Shown: piece after piece, positions 52,277 through 61,103 of the stretch | Position numbering within the stretch: position 1 is the first letter of the stretch | Layout of the letters: every line of letters starts with the position of its first letter | Assembly (NCBI GenBank): GCA_002840975.1 | Contig: PHDN01000009.1 | Location: forward strand, 62,001 to 126,000 | Direction: 5' to 3' | DNA length: 64,000 bases | DNA from: Bacteroidetes bacterium HGW-Bacteroidetes-16 | Lineage (GTDB): Bacteria > Bacteroidota > Bacteroidia > Bacteroidales > F082 | The notes under the pieces: model-generated | Told to the model about the DNA's origin: nothing | The model's database searches: none | What the model saw: the letters and a program-made list of their open reading frames with translations, nothing else | Position numbers and translations under genes: made by a program

Positions 52277-54850
52277 TTAAAGACTGAATTTTAACATGAT
52301 ATCAAAAGTCCGCCCAAACGACCAGAACCCGGTCATGGACGCTAAATCATGACCCAACCCATCCTGACTATGTACTACATGAATGGAATTGAGTAGGTTA
52401 TACACATTTAGCTGTAGTAAACAAGGGGTGTTGAGCACTTTGGTGTGAATTCCTGCATATACATTTATGGTGTGGAATGCCGGAATCTGATAGGATTGCA
52501 TCCGATCGTCGGGATTGGTCCGGTTCACCGGATCGAAAGAGGCATACAGTTGATCGTAATACATCCATTCCAGCTTCATGTCAATTATCTTTAACACCTT
52601 AATGGTAAATTGAGACCCCAGTTGCTGCTGCGCGGTACCTCCCACTTTGAGCCCCTTGGCCATCACCATTATCGTGTCAACTACCACATTGTCACTATTC
52701 AATAAGGTGGCGGTGATATCATTTTGCCAGACAAAATTCCCAAAAGAGGCAATCAACCCGATGCCCATGTTTTTATTGAGTTGCACATCCAGCATCGATT
52801 CAACACCCTGGTGGATGGCATGTAAACCATTCACCATGGCCCTGCTTTGGGTGTTGTTTTCCAATTGAATGTATTCATTGGAAAGCATCGAAACATTTCC
52901 CCAATCGGTATAGTAGGCATTGGCTTCAAATTTAATGCTTCGATTGTGAAATCGGTAACCGGCCTCCACCGTGCTGATTTGCTCATTTTTCAGGTCGTGA
53001 ACAGGTACATTGGTGTAGTTCCCGAAAACATATTTAAAGTAAGGTGCACGTGAAATGATAGCTGCATTGGCAAATACTTCATGGCGGGTTCCAAAATTGT
53101 AACAGATACCTCCCCTTAAATCAAACCCGGGTTTAACGATTGTTTCACTTTTTTGATTTTTCACATAATTGTAACGGTCCACACGTTGATACCAATTGTT
53201 ATTGCCACCCAGCGAAACATAGGCGTTTATCCGTCCTGAATTGTAAATAGCTTGTAAATAGGCACTTGTAAAATTTACAATGCTTGAGTTGTTGACTTTG
53301 ATGATGTCGCCGACGTAGTTAAGTTGGTTTCTTCCTGCAACGCCAACCACGGCCCATGAATAATCATCGATAAAAACCTTGCCTCCCATTAAGTCGGTGA
53401 TCTGTTCCCGTACAAATGAGTTGAAATACCTGTAATGAATACCGCCGGTCAGCGTAAGCCGATCACTGATGGCATGTCGGAGTGTCGACATCAGTCCTGT
53501 TTGAATGTGGCTGGCCAGGTATTGCGTTCCAACATTGATTGAATAGCCAGAAATGGTGTCCCCGTTCTCCAACACCGAACTACCCGGGTTATTTTTATTG
53601 TTGTTGTAGATAGCTGGCCAGTCAATCTGACCCGTTTCATTTCTGAATTCAAAAATCGAAGGGGCGTATTGGAAGCTTTCCGACCAGTTTCCACCGCCAT
53701 AACCGGGTGTGAAATAAACCGCCGTGGCTAAAATGGTCTTGCTGTTGATGGTGTAATTGTGGCTGGCGCTCAAAACGGGTTTGTGGTAGAAGTTTTCGGA
53801 AGCATTTTTTACTTTACCATTCAATCCACCCCAGTCCTTATTATACAGGTTGCCATAATACCGGTGTTCCTGATCGGATAATTTTAAAGTTCTCTGGCCG
53901 TGTATTTCGGGTGTTCCCAACAGGGTAATGGTCAGTTTGTTTTTAGCGTTAAGCTGTTTGTTTAAGGTGAGAAAGTACGACCAGGCCGAAACATTGGTGG
54001 CATCGATGTACCCGTCTCCGTGAAGATATGAACCGTAGAAGGCAACATTCCAACCGTTTTCCATGATTCCGCTGTTGGCTGAAAACGAAACTTCCTGGTT
54101 GCCAAAAGAAGTTACCCGATAGCTCAATGAATAATCCGGTGTTTCTTTGGGATTTGAGGTCACAATGTTTAAACTTCCACCCACTGAATTGATGGCTGCA
54201 TTGGAAACGCCAGGTCCTTTTTGAACCTGAATTTCGGCAATGGCATGACTCAGTCCCAACCAATTGTTCCAGTAAACCAACCCGTTTTCGACACTACTGA
54301 TGGGGACTCCATTTAGCAAGAGGCCAATGTTTTGCTGGTTAAATCCCCTGATACTCAATTCCGCATCGCCACTTCCCCCGCCGGTGCGTGTGCTGTAGAT
54401 ACCAGGAATGCTGTTCATCAACAATGGCAATGGCTGATGGCCCAATTGGGTTTGAATCTCTTTGCCGGTGAGTGTTGAAATGGTTATTGGCGAGTTGTTT
54501 TCGGTAACCATTCCTCCGGTGATGTTGATTTCATCCAGGTTAACCGGAAGTTTTTCCAGTTGAATGATTCCCATATCCATCTCCTGCGAATGCAGCACAA
54601 TATACCTCGACAATGTTTTATAACTGAGGTGATGAAATGTCAGGTGAATGTTGTTTTTGTCTGTCATAAGCAAAAAGCTGCCATCTGCATTGCTGGTGGT
54701 GCCGATGGCCGAACCGGGTGATGTAATTTGAACATTCCCGATGGGGAGACCAGTTTCCGCCTCTTGAATAATGCCCGAAATAGGTTGTTGTGCCTGAAGT
54801 GTGAGTGTGATTAACAACAAGTTAACAATAAATAATCCAATCCTCTTCAT
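52277..54850 (-). CDS. FMN-riboswitch-controlled TonB-dependent receptor, probable flavin uptake
   Basis: An 857-residue receptor with signal peptide (IVNLLLITLTLQAQ), a regulatory beta-sandwich domain (about 20-105), plug (about 118-230; ELSIRGFNQQNIGLLLNGVPISSVENGLVYWNNW) and barrel. I start at the MKRIGLF methionine; eight upstream codons are also open. The 5' region holds an FMN aptamer and terminator, so expression should fall when FMN is plentiful. The likely cargo is therefore riboflavin or another flavin, or a flavin-bearing compound. It has no SusD partner and no rib gene next to it. Cargo is inference from control; the receptor fold is certain. Confidence 0.92.
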   Translation of the reverse strand: MKRIGLFIVNLLLITLTLQAQQPISGIIQEAETGLPIGNVQITSPGSAIGTTSNADGSFLLMTDKNNIHLTFHHLSYKTLSRYIVLHSQEMDMGIIQLEKLPVNLDEINITGGMVTENNSPITISTLTGKEIQTQLGHQPLPLLMNSIPGIYSTRTGGGSGDAELSIRGFNQQNIGLLLNGVPISSVENGLVYWNNWLGLSHAIAEIQVQKGPGVSNAAINSVGGSLNIVTSNPKETPDYSLSYRVTSFGNQEVSFSANSGIMENGWNVAFYGSYLHGDGYIDATNVSAWSYFLTLNKQLNAKNKLTITLLGTPEIHGQRTLKLSDQEHRYYGNLYNKDWGGLNGKVKNASENFYHKPVLSASHNYTINSKTILATAVYFTPGYGGGNWSESFQYAPSIFEFRNETGQIDWPAIYNNNKNNPGSSVLENGDTISGYSINVGTQYLASHIQTGLMSTLRHAISDRLTLTGGIHYRYFNSFVREQITDLMGGKVFIDDYSWAVVGVAGRNQLNYVGDIIKVNNSSIVNFTSAYLQAIYNSGRINAYVSLGGNNNWYQRVDRYNYVKNQKSETIVKPGFDLRGGICYNFGTRHEVFANAAIISRAPYFKYVFGNYTNVPVHDLKNEQISTVEAGYRFHNRSIKFEANAYYTDWGNVSMLSNEYIQLENNTQSRAMVNGLHAIHQGVESMLDVQLNKNMGIGLIASFGNFVWQNDITATLLNSDNVVVDTIMVMAKGLKVGGTAQQQLGSQFTIKVLKIIDMKLEWMYYDQLYASFDPVNRTNPDDRMQSYQIPAFHTINVYAGIHTKVLNTPCLLQLNVYNLLNSIHVVHSQDGLGHDLASMTGFWSFGRTFDIMLKFSL

Positions 54851-54875
54851 TTCTATTACTTTAAGTTGAAACAAT

Positions 54876-54902
54876 AAAAAAACCCTGACATCGATTCAGG
54901 GC
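54876..54902 (-). terminator. riboswitch-controlled intrinsic terminator
   Basis: On the minus strand CCCTGA...TCAGGG forms a six-pair stem with a seven-base loop followed by T7, 26 bases before the receptor start codon. Its 5' arm GCCCTGAATC (54893-54902) is the perfect complement of GATTCAGGGC at 55121-55130, the 5' flank of the aptamer, giving an alternative antiterminator pairing. Confidence 0.8.
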
Positions 54903-55001
54903 GGATTGGTACTGCTGACAAAACAGCAGGTGCTATCAATTTATAGCCTTATAACAAGCAACCGATACCAAAACTGATATCAGTTCAACTCATCACAACA
55001 A

Positions 55002-55135
55002 CAATCGCTTCTACCATCCAGACTTTACTGTCGGCCCTGGAGTTTCACCAGATCAGTCCCATCCTAAAATTTTCGGAACGGGAGTCGCGGACTGTCACCG
55101 CCGGTCGGGAATTTCACCCTGCCCTGAATCAATTG
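55002..55135 (-). promoter_or_regulatory. FMN riboswitch (RFN element)
   Basis: On the minus strand the conserved FMN-aptamer blocks appear in order: AGGGTGAAATTCCCGACCGG, CGGTGACAGTCCGCGA, GATCTGGTGAAACTCCAG, GGCCGACAGTAAAGTCTGGA and TGGTAGAAG. The closing stem P1 is CAATTGATTC with GAAGCGATTG (one mismatch). It lies upstream of the TonB receptor at 52277-54850, with the terminator at 54876. Known FMN aptamers bind flavin mononucleotide and usually shut off downstream genes. Confidence 0.95.
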
Positions 55136-55253
55136 TCGCTGCAAATGTATTTTGTTTTTTTAATGGAGGAACGGAGGAACAAAAAAAAAGCATGCACTGC
55201 CTCATTTTTAGAAAGGCTACAAATAGTGCATGCCAGGTGTAATTACGAATAAA

Positions 55254-55380
55254 ATGAGTTTAATGAGTCAGGTTTAAAAGGTACTAGAATGATTTCTGCC
55301 ACTTTTACCCCTCAATCCCCTAAAGGGGAAGTGGCAGAAAATCAGTTATCCTGATTCACCTTTTTAGACCAAACTCATTA
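55254..55380. repeat. nested inverted-repeat element (MITE-like) at the trxB 3' end
   Basis: Outer arms start AATGAGTTT (left) and end AAACTCATT (right); inner arms TTTCTGCCACTT and AAGTGGCAGAAA are a perfect 12-base inverted repeat; the centre is 'acccctcaatcccctaaagggg', which matches the core of the repeats at the left end of the window. It ends within the trxB stop codon, so it will form a large stem at the end of the trxB mRNA. Another hairpin, GCATGCACT/AGTGCATGC, lies at about 55191-55228. Confidence 0.6.
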
Positions 55381-56310
55381 ATGTGTCAAGTATTCAAGTG
55401 TAGAAAGTGCTGCAATGGTTCCATCAGCGACAGCTGTTGTAATTTGACGGTATCGTTTCGCCCTATTGTCTCCTGCGACAAATATTCCCGGCAGGTTGGT
55501 TTTCATCAGTTCATCGGCCACGACCTCTTTGCCTTCATTGAGTTTTAATGAACTGCCGTGAAACATATCCGTATTGGCTTCATAGCCGATAAAGATAAAC
55601 GCACCATCGATGGGTTGATGAAATTCTTCTCCTGTTTCCAGGTTTTGATAACGGATGGCTTCCAACTTTTCATCGCCCAGAAACTCAGTAATCTTCGATT
55701 GGAGGATGATGTTGATTTTTGGATTTTTTTTGGCTTCTTCAATGGCATGCTCAAAAGCCTGAAAATGATCGAATTGATGGATGATGGTGACCTTTGAGGC
55801 GTATTTTGTTAACGAAACAGCTTCTTCAAGCGAAGAATTGCCACCTCCCACCACAAATATTTCCTTATCCTGAAAAAAATCACCGTCACAGGTAGCGCAA
55901 TAGGAAACCCCTTTGCCTTTTAGTCGGGCTTCGCCCGGAACGTTCAGCATCCGCGAACGACCACCCGTAGAGATAATCAATGCCTTGGCCTTGTACAGGA
56001 TGTTGTTGTTTACCACCACTGTTTTCGATTCGCCCTCCAGGTTCAGTTCCGACAGGGTGATATTGGATTTGATTTCGCATCCAAACGACTTAGCCTGCTG
56101 GCGCATGGTGGTAGCAAGCTGATATCCTGAGGTGGTTACAATGCCGGGATAATTGGCTACTTCGTGGGTTAATACAAGTTGTCCGCCAATGGTTCCCGAA
56201 TCCAGGATAACGGCGCTGGATTTGGCCCGGGCCAGATACATGCCCGCGGTTAGTCCGGCTGCACCACCACCTAGGATGATTACATCAACAATTTTTTCTT
56301 CCATGATCAT
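55378..56310 (-). CDS. trxB: thioredoxin-disulfide reductase
   Basis: A 310-residue flavoprotein that passes electrons from NADPH to thioredoxin. It shows the FAD motif GGGAAGLTAGMYLARA (about 14-29), the redox pair CATC (C138, C141), the NADPH-binding GGGNSSLEEA (about 155-164) and the terminal GIFVAGDNRAKRYRQ. Start could be codon 1 or 3. The next gene upstream on the same strand, 38 bases away, is a thioredoxin-fold protein, so they form a likely two-gene unit. Expected to act in the cytoplasm. Confidence 0.95.
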   Translation of the reverse strand: MIMEEKIVDVIILGGGAAGLTAGMYLARAKSSAVILDSGTIGGQLVLTHEVANYPGIVTTSGYQLATTMRQQAKSFGCEIKSNITLSELNLEGESKTVVVNNNILYKAKALIISTGGRSRMLNVPGEARLKGKGVSYCATCDGDFFQDKEIFVVGGGNSSLEEAVSLTKYASKVTIIHQFDHFQAFEHAIEEAKKNPKINIILQSKITEFLGDEKLEAIRYQNLETGEEFHQPIDGAFIFIGYEANTDMFHGSSLKLNEGKEVVADELMKTNLPGIFVAGDNRAKRYRQITTAVADGTIAALSTLEYLTH

Positions 56311-56348
56311 GTTATTTTTCCGCCCCCGATAAGAGGGCGGAAAATTTA

Positions 56349-56696
56349 TTAGGCTTTAAATTCTCTGTCTAAAATGGCAGTTACCTGACCTTGGCTTTGG
56401 ATACTGCTGGTAGCGGCAACCAATTCGCCATTCTTATAATAAACGGTAAAAGGAATTCCCATAAAATTACGACAGGCCGGGTGGTTTCGGATAACAGCTG
56501 ATTCAGGACTGTCAAACATCATGTCACGAAATTCTACGTGCTTGTATTCTTCCTGTATATCACCCATGATATCGTAAACGGGAAGACACATGGGACCCAT
56601 GCGGCCACAGCATATCATTACGTTTTCGTGATCTTTTAATACTTGGGCATGTTCAGTAGCTGTTGCTACGTGTTTTAAATTTGTTGGTAGTACCAT
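56349..56696 (-). CDS. thioredoxin-fold protein with rearranged active site
   Basis: A 115-residue single Trx domain. The second half is orthodox (VEFRDMMFDSPESAVIRNHPACRNFMGIPFTVYYKNGELV, with the cis-Pro near 82). The active site is not CxxC: the segment reads ICCGRMGPMCLPVYD, so the position of the first Trx Cys is Met and cysteines sit at 29, 30 and 37. Either a different disulfide is used or it binds a ligand or metal. Partnership with TrxB is suggested by adjacency. A related MGPMC-type protein family may exist in anaerobes; I cannot confirm it here. Confidence 0.82.
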   Translation of the reverse strand: MVLPTNLKHVATATEHAQVLKDHENVMICCGRMGPMCLPVYDIMGDIQEEYKHVEFRDMMFDSPESAVIRNHPACRNFMGIPFTVYYKNGELVAATSSIQSQGQVTAILDREFKA

Positions 56697-56706
56697 TTTT
56701 CTGTTT

Positions 56707-56744
56707 TTTATGATTAATGTGAAATTTTATGATTAATGTGAAAT
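56707..56744. repeat. tandem 19-base direct repeat
   Basis: tttatgattaatgtgaaat occurs twice without a gap just upstream of the thioredoxin-fold gene. It may be a regulator-binding pair or replication slippage. Confidence 0.6.
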
Positions 56745-56768
56745 CTTCATATCATAAAACGTGCCAAA

Positions 56769-56956
56769 TGGTGATATTATTGCGATATACTTTAATTATT
56801 ATTTTGATTCTGTTTATTGCGATCAAAGCCTGGCGCTTTGCAAAACAGGTCATTTATAAAATTAAAAAAGAAATGAATCGAGAGCAACAAAGTGATGGAG
56901 TACAGGATAGGCGTATTGCATCATTCACCCCATTACCCTTTTGCTGGTTTAGGTAA
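56769..56956 (+). CDS. possible small single-span membrane protein
   Basis: A 62-codon frame starting MVILLRYTLIIILILFIAIKAWRFAKQ: one strong transmembrane helix followed by a basic, hydrophilic tail (KIKKEMNREQQSDGV). It fits the space between two minus-strand genes and overlaps the end of the peptidase gene by 8 bases. No recognised family and no clear promoter. Confidence 0.4.
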
Positions 56957-57734
56957 TCATCCGCTTTATTAATCGGAGTTGATGTGTGTACAAATGAGTC
57001 TGCTGTTGAAAGATCCCTTGATGATCCAATGTGTCGATTCGTACCTGACCACTGGCATGGATGATGTTTTTATTGGGCAAGGCAATACCAACATGGACTA
57101 TTTTCCCTTCTTCATTATCAAAAAAAATCAGGTCGCCGGCTTTGATTTCGTGTATAAAATGGATTGTTTCACCTATTTGTGCCTGTTGACCAGCATCACG
57201 TGGAAGTGAATATCCATTCAGCAAATAACTCATCTGCACCAGCCCGGAGCAATCAATGCCCCAAACCGAGCGTCCTCCCCATAGATAAGGTGCGTTTAGA
57301 TATTGACGAGCCGCTTGAGCAACCTGCTCACCACTGCCATTCGACGGGTTGGTAATGATTTCTCCGGTATAAACGGCCTCTCCCTCAAGGTTGTTAAATG
57401 TATTTTGCTTTACCTGATACAACCTGCTGCCCAGGCTCAGGTACCTGGAACCTTCCACATGGGGGAGGTCAACTTTTGTGATGATGGAGGTTGTAAATGC
57501 TTTTGAGCTATTGACAAGTAGTTGGTATTCAGTGTTATTTATTTGTTTAACTTGTTTGCTGTCGACCCAGCCTTCGTAACCATCGTGCATGCTTTCGATA
57601 AGTAACCAACTATTTACTTTGGCTTTTATTTCTAATAAGTCGCCAAAAATTAATTGGTTTATCATCTCATAGGTCTCGCCGGGCTGTTTTCTGACTGCTG
57701 CCAGACTCTGATTACAAACACCAAATACTTCCAT
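56949..57734 (-). CDS. C40 (NlpC/P60) peptidase with SH3-type domains
   Basis: A 261-residue protein: SH3b-like N-terminal domain (about 1-62; VRKQPGETYEMINQLIFGDLLEI), a second SH3-like part (about 66-125), and an NlpC/P60 catalytic domain with Cys 162 in WGIDCSGLVQMSY, His 214 in KIVHVGIAL and His 226. Such enzymes cut gamma-D-glutamyl-diamino-acid bonds in cell-wall peptides. No signal peptide is visible, so recycling of muropeptides in the cytoplasm, as for YkfC-like enzymes, is more likely than wall hydrolysis. Confidence 0.88.
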   Translation of the reverse strand: MEVFGVCNQSLAAVRKQPGETYEMINQLIFGDLLEIKAKVNSWLLIESMHDGYEGWVDSKQVKQINNTEYQLLVNSSKAFTTSIITKVDLPHVEGSRYLSLGSRLYQVKQNTFNNLEGEAVYTGEIITNPSNGSGEQVAQAARQYLNAPYLWGGRSVWGIDCSGLVQMSYLLNGYSLPRDAGQQAQIGETIHFIHEIKAGDLIFFDNEEGKIVHVGIALPNKNIIHASGQVRIDTLDHQGIFQQQTHLYTHQLRLIKRMIT

Positions 57735-57768
57735 AAAATAAAATGTTTTTCAGGTTCAACCTTTTAGT

Positions 57769-57776
57769 TAAATTTG
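57769..57776 (+). promoter_or_regulatory. -7 box for the 7TM-HD gene
   Basis: TAAATTTG (TAnnTTTG) 22 bases before the ATG. Confidence 0.45.
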
Positions 57777-57797
57777 TAGTCGCTAATTACGCTCCAA

Positions 57798-59864
57798 ATG
57801 AACTCAATTTTATCAAAACTACAACATAATTACTACGAAACTTTTAAAATCGTATTGTTTATTCTGGCTGCTGCCATTGTGGTATGGATCAGTCCTAAGG
57901 AGAGCATTTTTAAATATGAATTTCAGGTAGGTAAGCCATGGAATCACAAGGACTTGATTGCTCCTTTCGATTTTTCTATCCAAAAAAGCCAAAAGCAAAT
58001 TGAAGATGAAAAAGCTGTTTTGCTGGCCGGTTATATGCCCTATTTTGCTTTTAATCAAGAAGTAACTGAAACCGGATTGCAGCAATTAATGCTGAATTAC
58101 AGCCTGGCATGGGCTTCAAAGTCAGGAAGTCGTCACTCCGCCGACTCAATACAATTGGGGACTTTTTTGTTGGAATTATATAAGTCGATTGAAAACAAGG
58201 GTATTATTCGTTATGATCCGGTGATTGAAGGTAAGGATCCCTCATATCGTATTCGGCTGATAAAAGGCAACGAGGTGGCAGCCACTGCCTTAGACCAGTT
58301 GTACGACATCCGATCAGCCAACGATTATGCTAAAATCCGGATTAAAAAACTAAACACTTCTGATAGTTCACTCTTACAAAAGGTAATTTCGCAGTCCTTA
58401 CTTCAGAATGTATTTTATGATGAATCAAAAACCTTGCTTGAGCAGAAAGAGCTGCTAAAGGATATCTCTTTAAATCAAGGGTTGGTGCAAAAAGATGAAT
58501 TGATTATTTCAACAGGGGAGTTGGTATCGAGTGAAAAATATCAGGTGCTCATTTCTTTGAAAAACGAATATGAGAAAAACATGGCCTCCACCGACTCATG
58601 GAAATATGTTTTATCAGGAATGACACTGCTCATCGTGATGTTGTTTTTGGTGCAATACCTGTTCATTCGGTTTTTTAAAGGTCAATTTTACTATGAGCTA
58701 AAGTATATTGTCCTGGTCTTATTCACCCAAATGATTTTTATCCTGACTACCTACTTCGTTTTTCAACTATATCCCGATTGGTCGTACATGATTCCTTATG
58801 CCATCTTACCCATTGTTATTTCAGCGTTTCTGGATGGGGGAATTGCTATCGTGGTGTATATCATTACCCTGATTTTGGTGGGATTTTATGCCCCAAATAG
58901 TTTTGAGTTTTTATATACCCAGTGCATAGCCGGATTGATTGGCGTGTTTTCGGTGAAGAAACTCAGTAAACGCTCTGATTTATTCAGGGGTGTAACGATG
59001 GTGTTTTTAGCCTACATGGTTGTATACGCCGGCATTTTATTGGCTCAGGAAGGATCGATTGACAATTTTTCCAGGCGCATGATAAGTCATTTTGCAGCCA
59101 GTTCCATATTATTGTTGTTGGCGTTTCCTCTTATATTTTTATACGAGAAAATGTTTGGTCTAATCACTCAGCTTACCTTACTCGAACTTTCAAACACGAA
59201 CAATGTATTGTTGCGCGATTTAAGTATTAAGGCACCTGGCACTTTCCAACATTCATTACAAGTGGCCAATCTGGCTTCGGAGGCCCTTTTCGAAATTGGC
59301 GGAGATGAACAATTGGCCCGCACCGGAGCCTTGTACCATGATATTGGGAAAATGAATAATCCATTGTATTTTGTTGAGAACCAGACCTCCGGTTATAATC
59401 CACATGATGAGCTTGGCTATGAAGAAAGTGCTCGTGTAATTATTGATCATGTGTTGGATGGCATTGAAATGGCCCGAAAGCATGGTTTGCCTGAAAAAAT
59501 CATCGATTTCATCCGAACACATCATGGAACCAGGCGGGTGGAGTATTTTTATCGCCTTGAGAAGAAATTAAACCCGGGAATGGAAGTCGATCAATCGGAG
59601 TTTACCTATCATGGACCGGCTCCTTTTTCACGCGAAACCGCTGTTGTCATGATGGCCGACTCGGTAGAAGCGGCATCCAGAAGTCTGGCCCAGCCCGACG
59701 AGCAGAAAATTAACGACCTGGTGGACAATATTATTCATTCACTTATGACCGATAACCAGTTTATGAATGCCAATATCACCATGAAAGAAATTACCAAAGT
59801 GATAAAGGTTTTGAAAAAGAAGTTGCTGAATATTCACCACTCCCGCATTGCCTATCCCGATTAG
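57798..59864 (+). CDS. PgpH-type 7TM-HD phosphohydrolase (c-di-AMP phosphodiesterase family)
   Basis: A 688-residue membrane protein. An N-terminal helix (about 16-34) is followed by a large extracytoplasmic 7TMR-HDED region (about 40-270; FDFSIQKSQKQIEDEKA), about seven membrane helices (270-450) and a cytoplasmic HD domain (about 470-640). HD landmarks are GTFQHSLQVANLASEA, ALYHDIGKMNNP, DFIRTHHGTRRVEYFY, and MMADSVEAASRSL. In Gram-positives PgpH breaks down c-di-AMP to pApA; Bacteroidota homologues are common and presumably share this. It stands alone, divergent from the C40 gene. Confidence 0.93.
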   Translation: MNSILSKLQHNYYETFKIVLFILAAAIVVWISPKESIFKYEFQVGKPWNHKDLIAPFDFSIQKSQKQIEDEKAVLLAGYMPYFAFNQEVTETGLQQLMLNYSLAWASKSGSRHSADSIQLGTFLLELYKSIENKGIIRYDPVIEGKDPSYRIRLIKGNEVAATALDQLYDIRSANDYAKIRIKKLNTSDSSLLQKVISQSLLQNVFYDESKTLLEQKELLKDISLNQGLVQKDELIISTGELVSSEKYQVLISLKNEYEKNMASTDSWKYVLSGMTLLIVMLFLVQYLFIRFFKGQFYYELKYIVLVLFTQMIFILTTYFVFQLYPDWSYMIPYAILPIVISAFLDGGIAIVVYIITLILVGFYAPNSFEFLYTQCIAGLIGVFSVKKLSKRSDLFRGVTMVFLAYMVVYAGILLAQEGSIDNFSRRMISHFAASSILLLLAFPLIFLYEKMFGLITQLTLLELSNTNNVLLRDLSIKAPGTFQHSLQVANLASEALFEIGGDEQLARTGALYHDIGKMNNPLYFVENQTSGYNPHDELGYEESARVIIDHVLDGIEMARKHGLPEKIIDFIRTHHGTRRVEYFYRLEKKLNPGMEVDQSEFTYHGPAPFSRETAVVMMADSVEAASRSLAQPDEQKINDLVDNIIHSLMTDNQFMNANITMKEITKVIKVLKKKLLNIHHSRIAYPD

Positions 59865-59939
59865 CATGAAGTAAAATTCATTTGATATCTACCTGTTAAA
59901 TGTGGGGATATTGTTTTACTACCTTTGAAGATCAGATGA

Positions 59940-61019
59940 TTACTTGAGCTTTTTAACTTTGTCCTCCATATTAATCCCTGAAACAACCTCGATGTTAATC
60001 CCATCCGAGAGCCCTGTTTCAACAGCTCGTTTTTCAAAAATTTGTGGTTGGACTTCAACCTCCACGAAAGTGGAGGAGTCGTCGAACTGGAGTAGCCCTT
60101 CTGAAAGGGTCATCACACTATCGACACGTGCCAGAACGATATCCGCGTTGGCACTGTAACCCGAACGGATAAACTGATCGCTTCGTAGTTTTACACCTGC
60201 TTTGATTTTAAACTGTACTGCTCCATTGACTTCTAAACCTTTTGGTGATATTTGTTCAAGAACGGCATCAAACGTCACGTTTTCAAGAGCTCCAATAGTC
60301 AATAGCAGCGGCATTCCTTCTTTTATTTTTCCTACTTCCGATTCATCGATATTGCCTTCAAACATCATCTCCCCCATATCGGCTACCGATGCAATGGTGG
60401 TTCCTGCATTGAAATTGTTTGATTCGATGACCTGGTTGCCAATTTCGACAGGCACATCCAGAACCATTCCATCTATGGTCGATTTAACAAGGGTATTTGT
60501 TTCACTGCTCTGTTTCTGAATTTGTCCATCCCGGATAAGTTGCAATGTTTCTTCTGCAGTCTCCAGGTCTTCGAGGGCATTTTTATAAGTAATCTCGTAT
60601 GATTCGTAATCGGCCTTGGCAATGACCCCTTTTTCAAGCAGCTCAAGCTGGCGTTCGTAGTTTCGCTTAGCATCTTCCAATTTTATTTTTGATGTCTCAA
60701 CAGCCGATTTGGCATTGTTCAAGTTAATCATGTTTGGAATGATCCGGATTTTGGCAATCAAATCGCCTTTTTTTAATTGCTGGCCTTCAACCACATACAA
60801 TGCATCAATAATGCCGGATACAACAGGTTTTATCTCAATTTCCTTTCGGGGAATTACCGATCCTGTAGCTGTGGTTTTCTTAATTACATTCGATATAACG
60901 GGGTTTACGGTTTCGTAAACAATGGGTTTGGTTTGCGACTTTTGATACAGGAAATAAATGGTGTAACCAAAAATGCCCAAAATAATTACGGCGGCAAGGA
61001 CTTTGAAAAATGTTTTCAT
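59940..61019 (-). CDS. MacA/HlyD-type periplasmic adaptor of an ABC efflux pump
   Basis: A 359-residue membrane-fusion protein. An N-terminal membrane anchor (ALAAVI-like segment, about 7-24) is followed by a lipoyl-like half (IEIKPVVSGIIDALYVVEGQQLKKGDLIAKI), an alpha-hairpin (about 85-155; NYERQLELLEKGVIAKADYE), the second lipoyl half (VKSTIDGMVLDVPVEIGNQVI) and beta-barrel domains. It links MacB-like permeases to an outer-membrane channel. It is last in the operon after two permeases, with an 84-base gap holding a palindromic repeat. The start at 61019 (MKTFFKV) is chosen over a TTG six bases upstream. Confidence 0.9.
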   Translation of the reverse strand: MKTFFKVLAAVIILGIFGYTIYFLYQKSQTKPIVYETVNPVISNVIKKTTATGSVIPRKEIEIKPVVSGIIDALYVVEGQQLKKGDLIAKIRIIPNMINLNNAKSAVETSKIKLEDAKRNYERQLELLEKGVIAKADYESYEITYKNALEDLETAEETLQLIRDGQIQKQSSETNTLVKSTIDGMVLDVPVEIGNQVIESNNFNAGTTIASVADMGEMMFEGNIDESEVGKIKEGMPLLLTIGALENVTFDAVLEQISPKGLEVNGAVQFKIKAGVKLRSDQFIRSGYSANADIVLARVDSVMTLSEGLLQFDDSSTFVEVEVQPQIFEKRAVETGLSDGINIEVVSGINMEDKVKKLK

Positions 61020-61068
61020 ATACAAGCAGGATATTTAATAGATGTCATTTAAATTCAACTTTCAACTT

Positions 61069-61092
61069 TCCTGCCTACCGGCAGGCAGGTAA
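61069..61092. repeat. palindromic element between permease and adaptor genes
   Basis: CTGCC-TACC-GGCAG within 'cctgcctaccggcaggcagg'. It resembles the cctgc/gcagg hairpin of the repeats at 601-963, suggesting the same repeat family. It lies in the macB-macA gap and could stabilise the permease mRNA end. Confidence 0.5.
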
Positions 61093-61103
61093 CTTTTAAT
61101 TTA

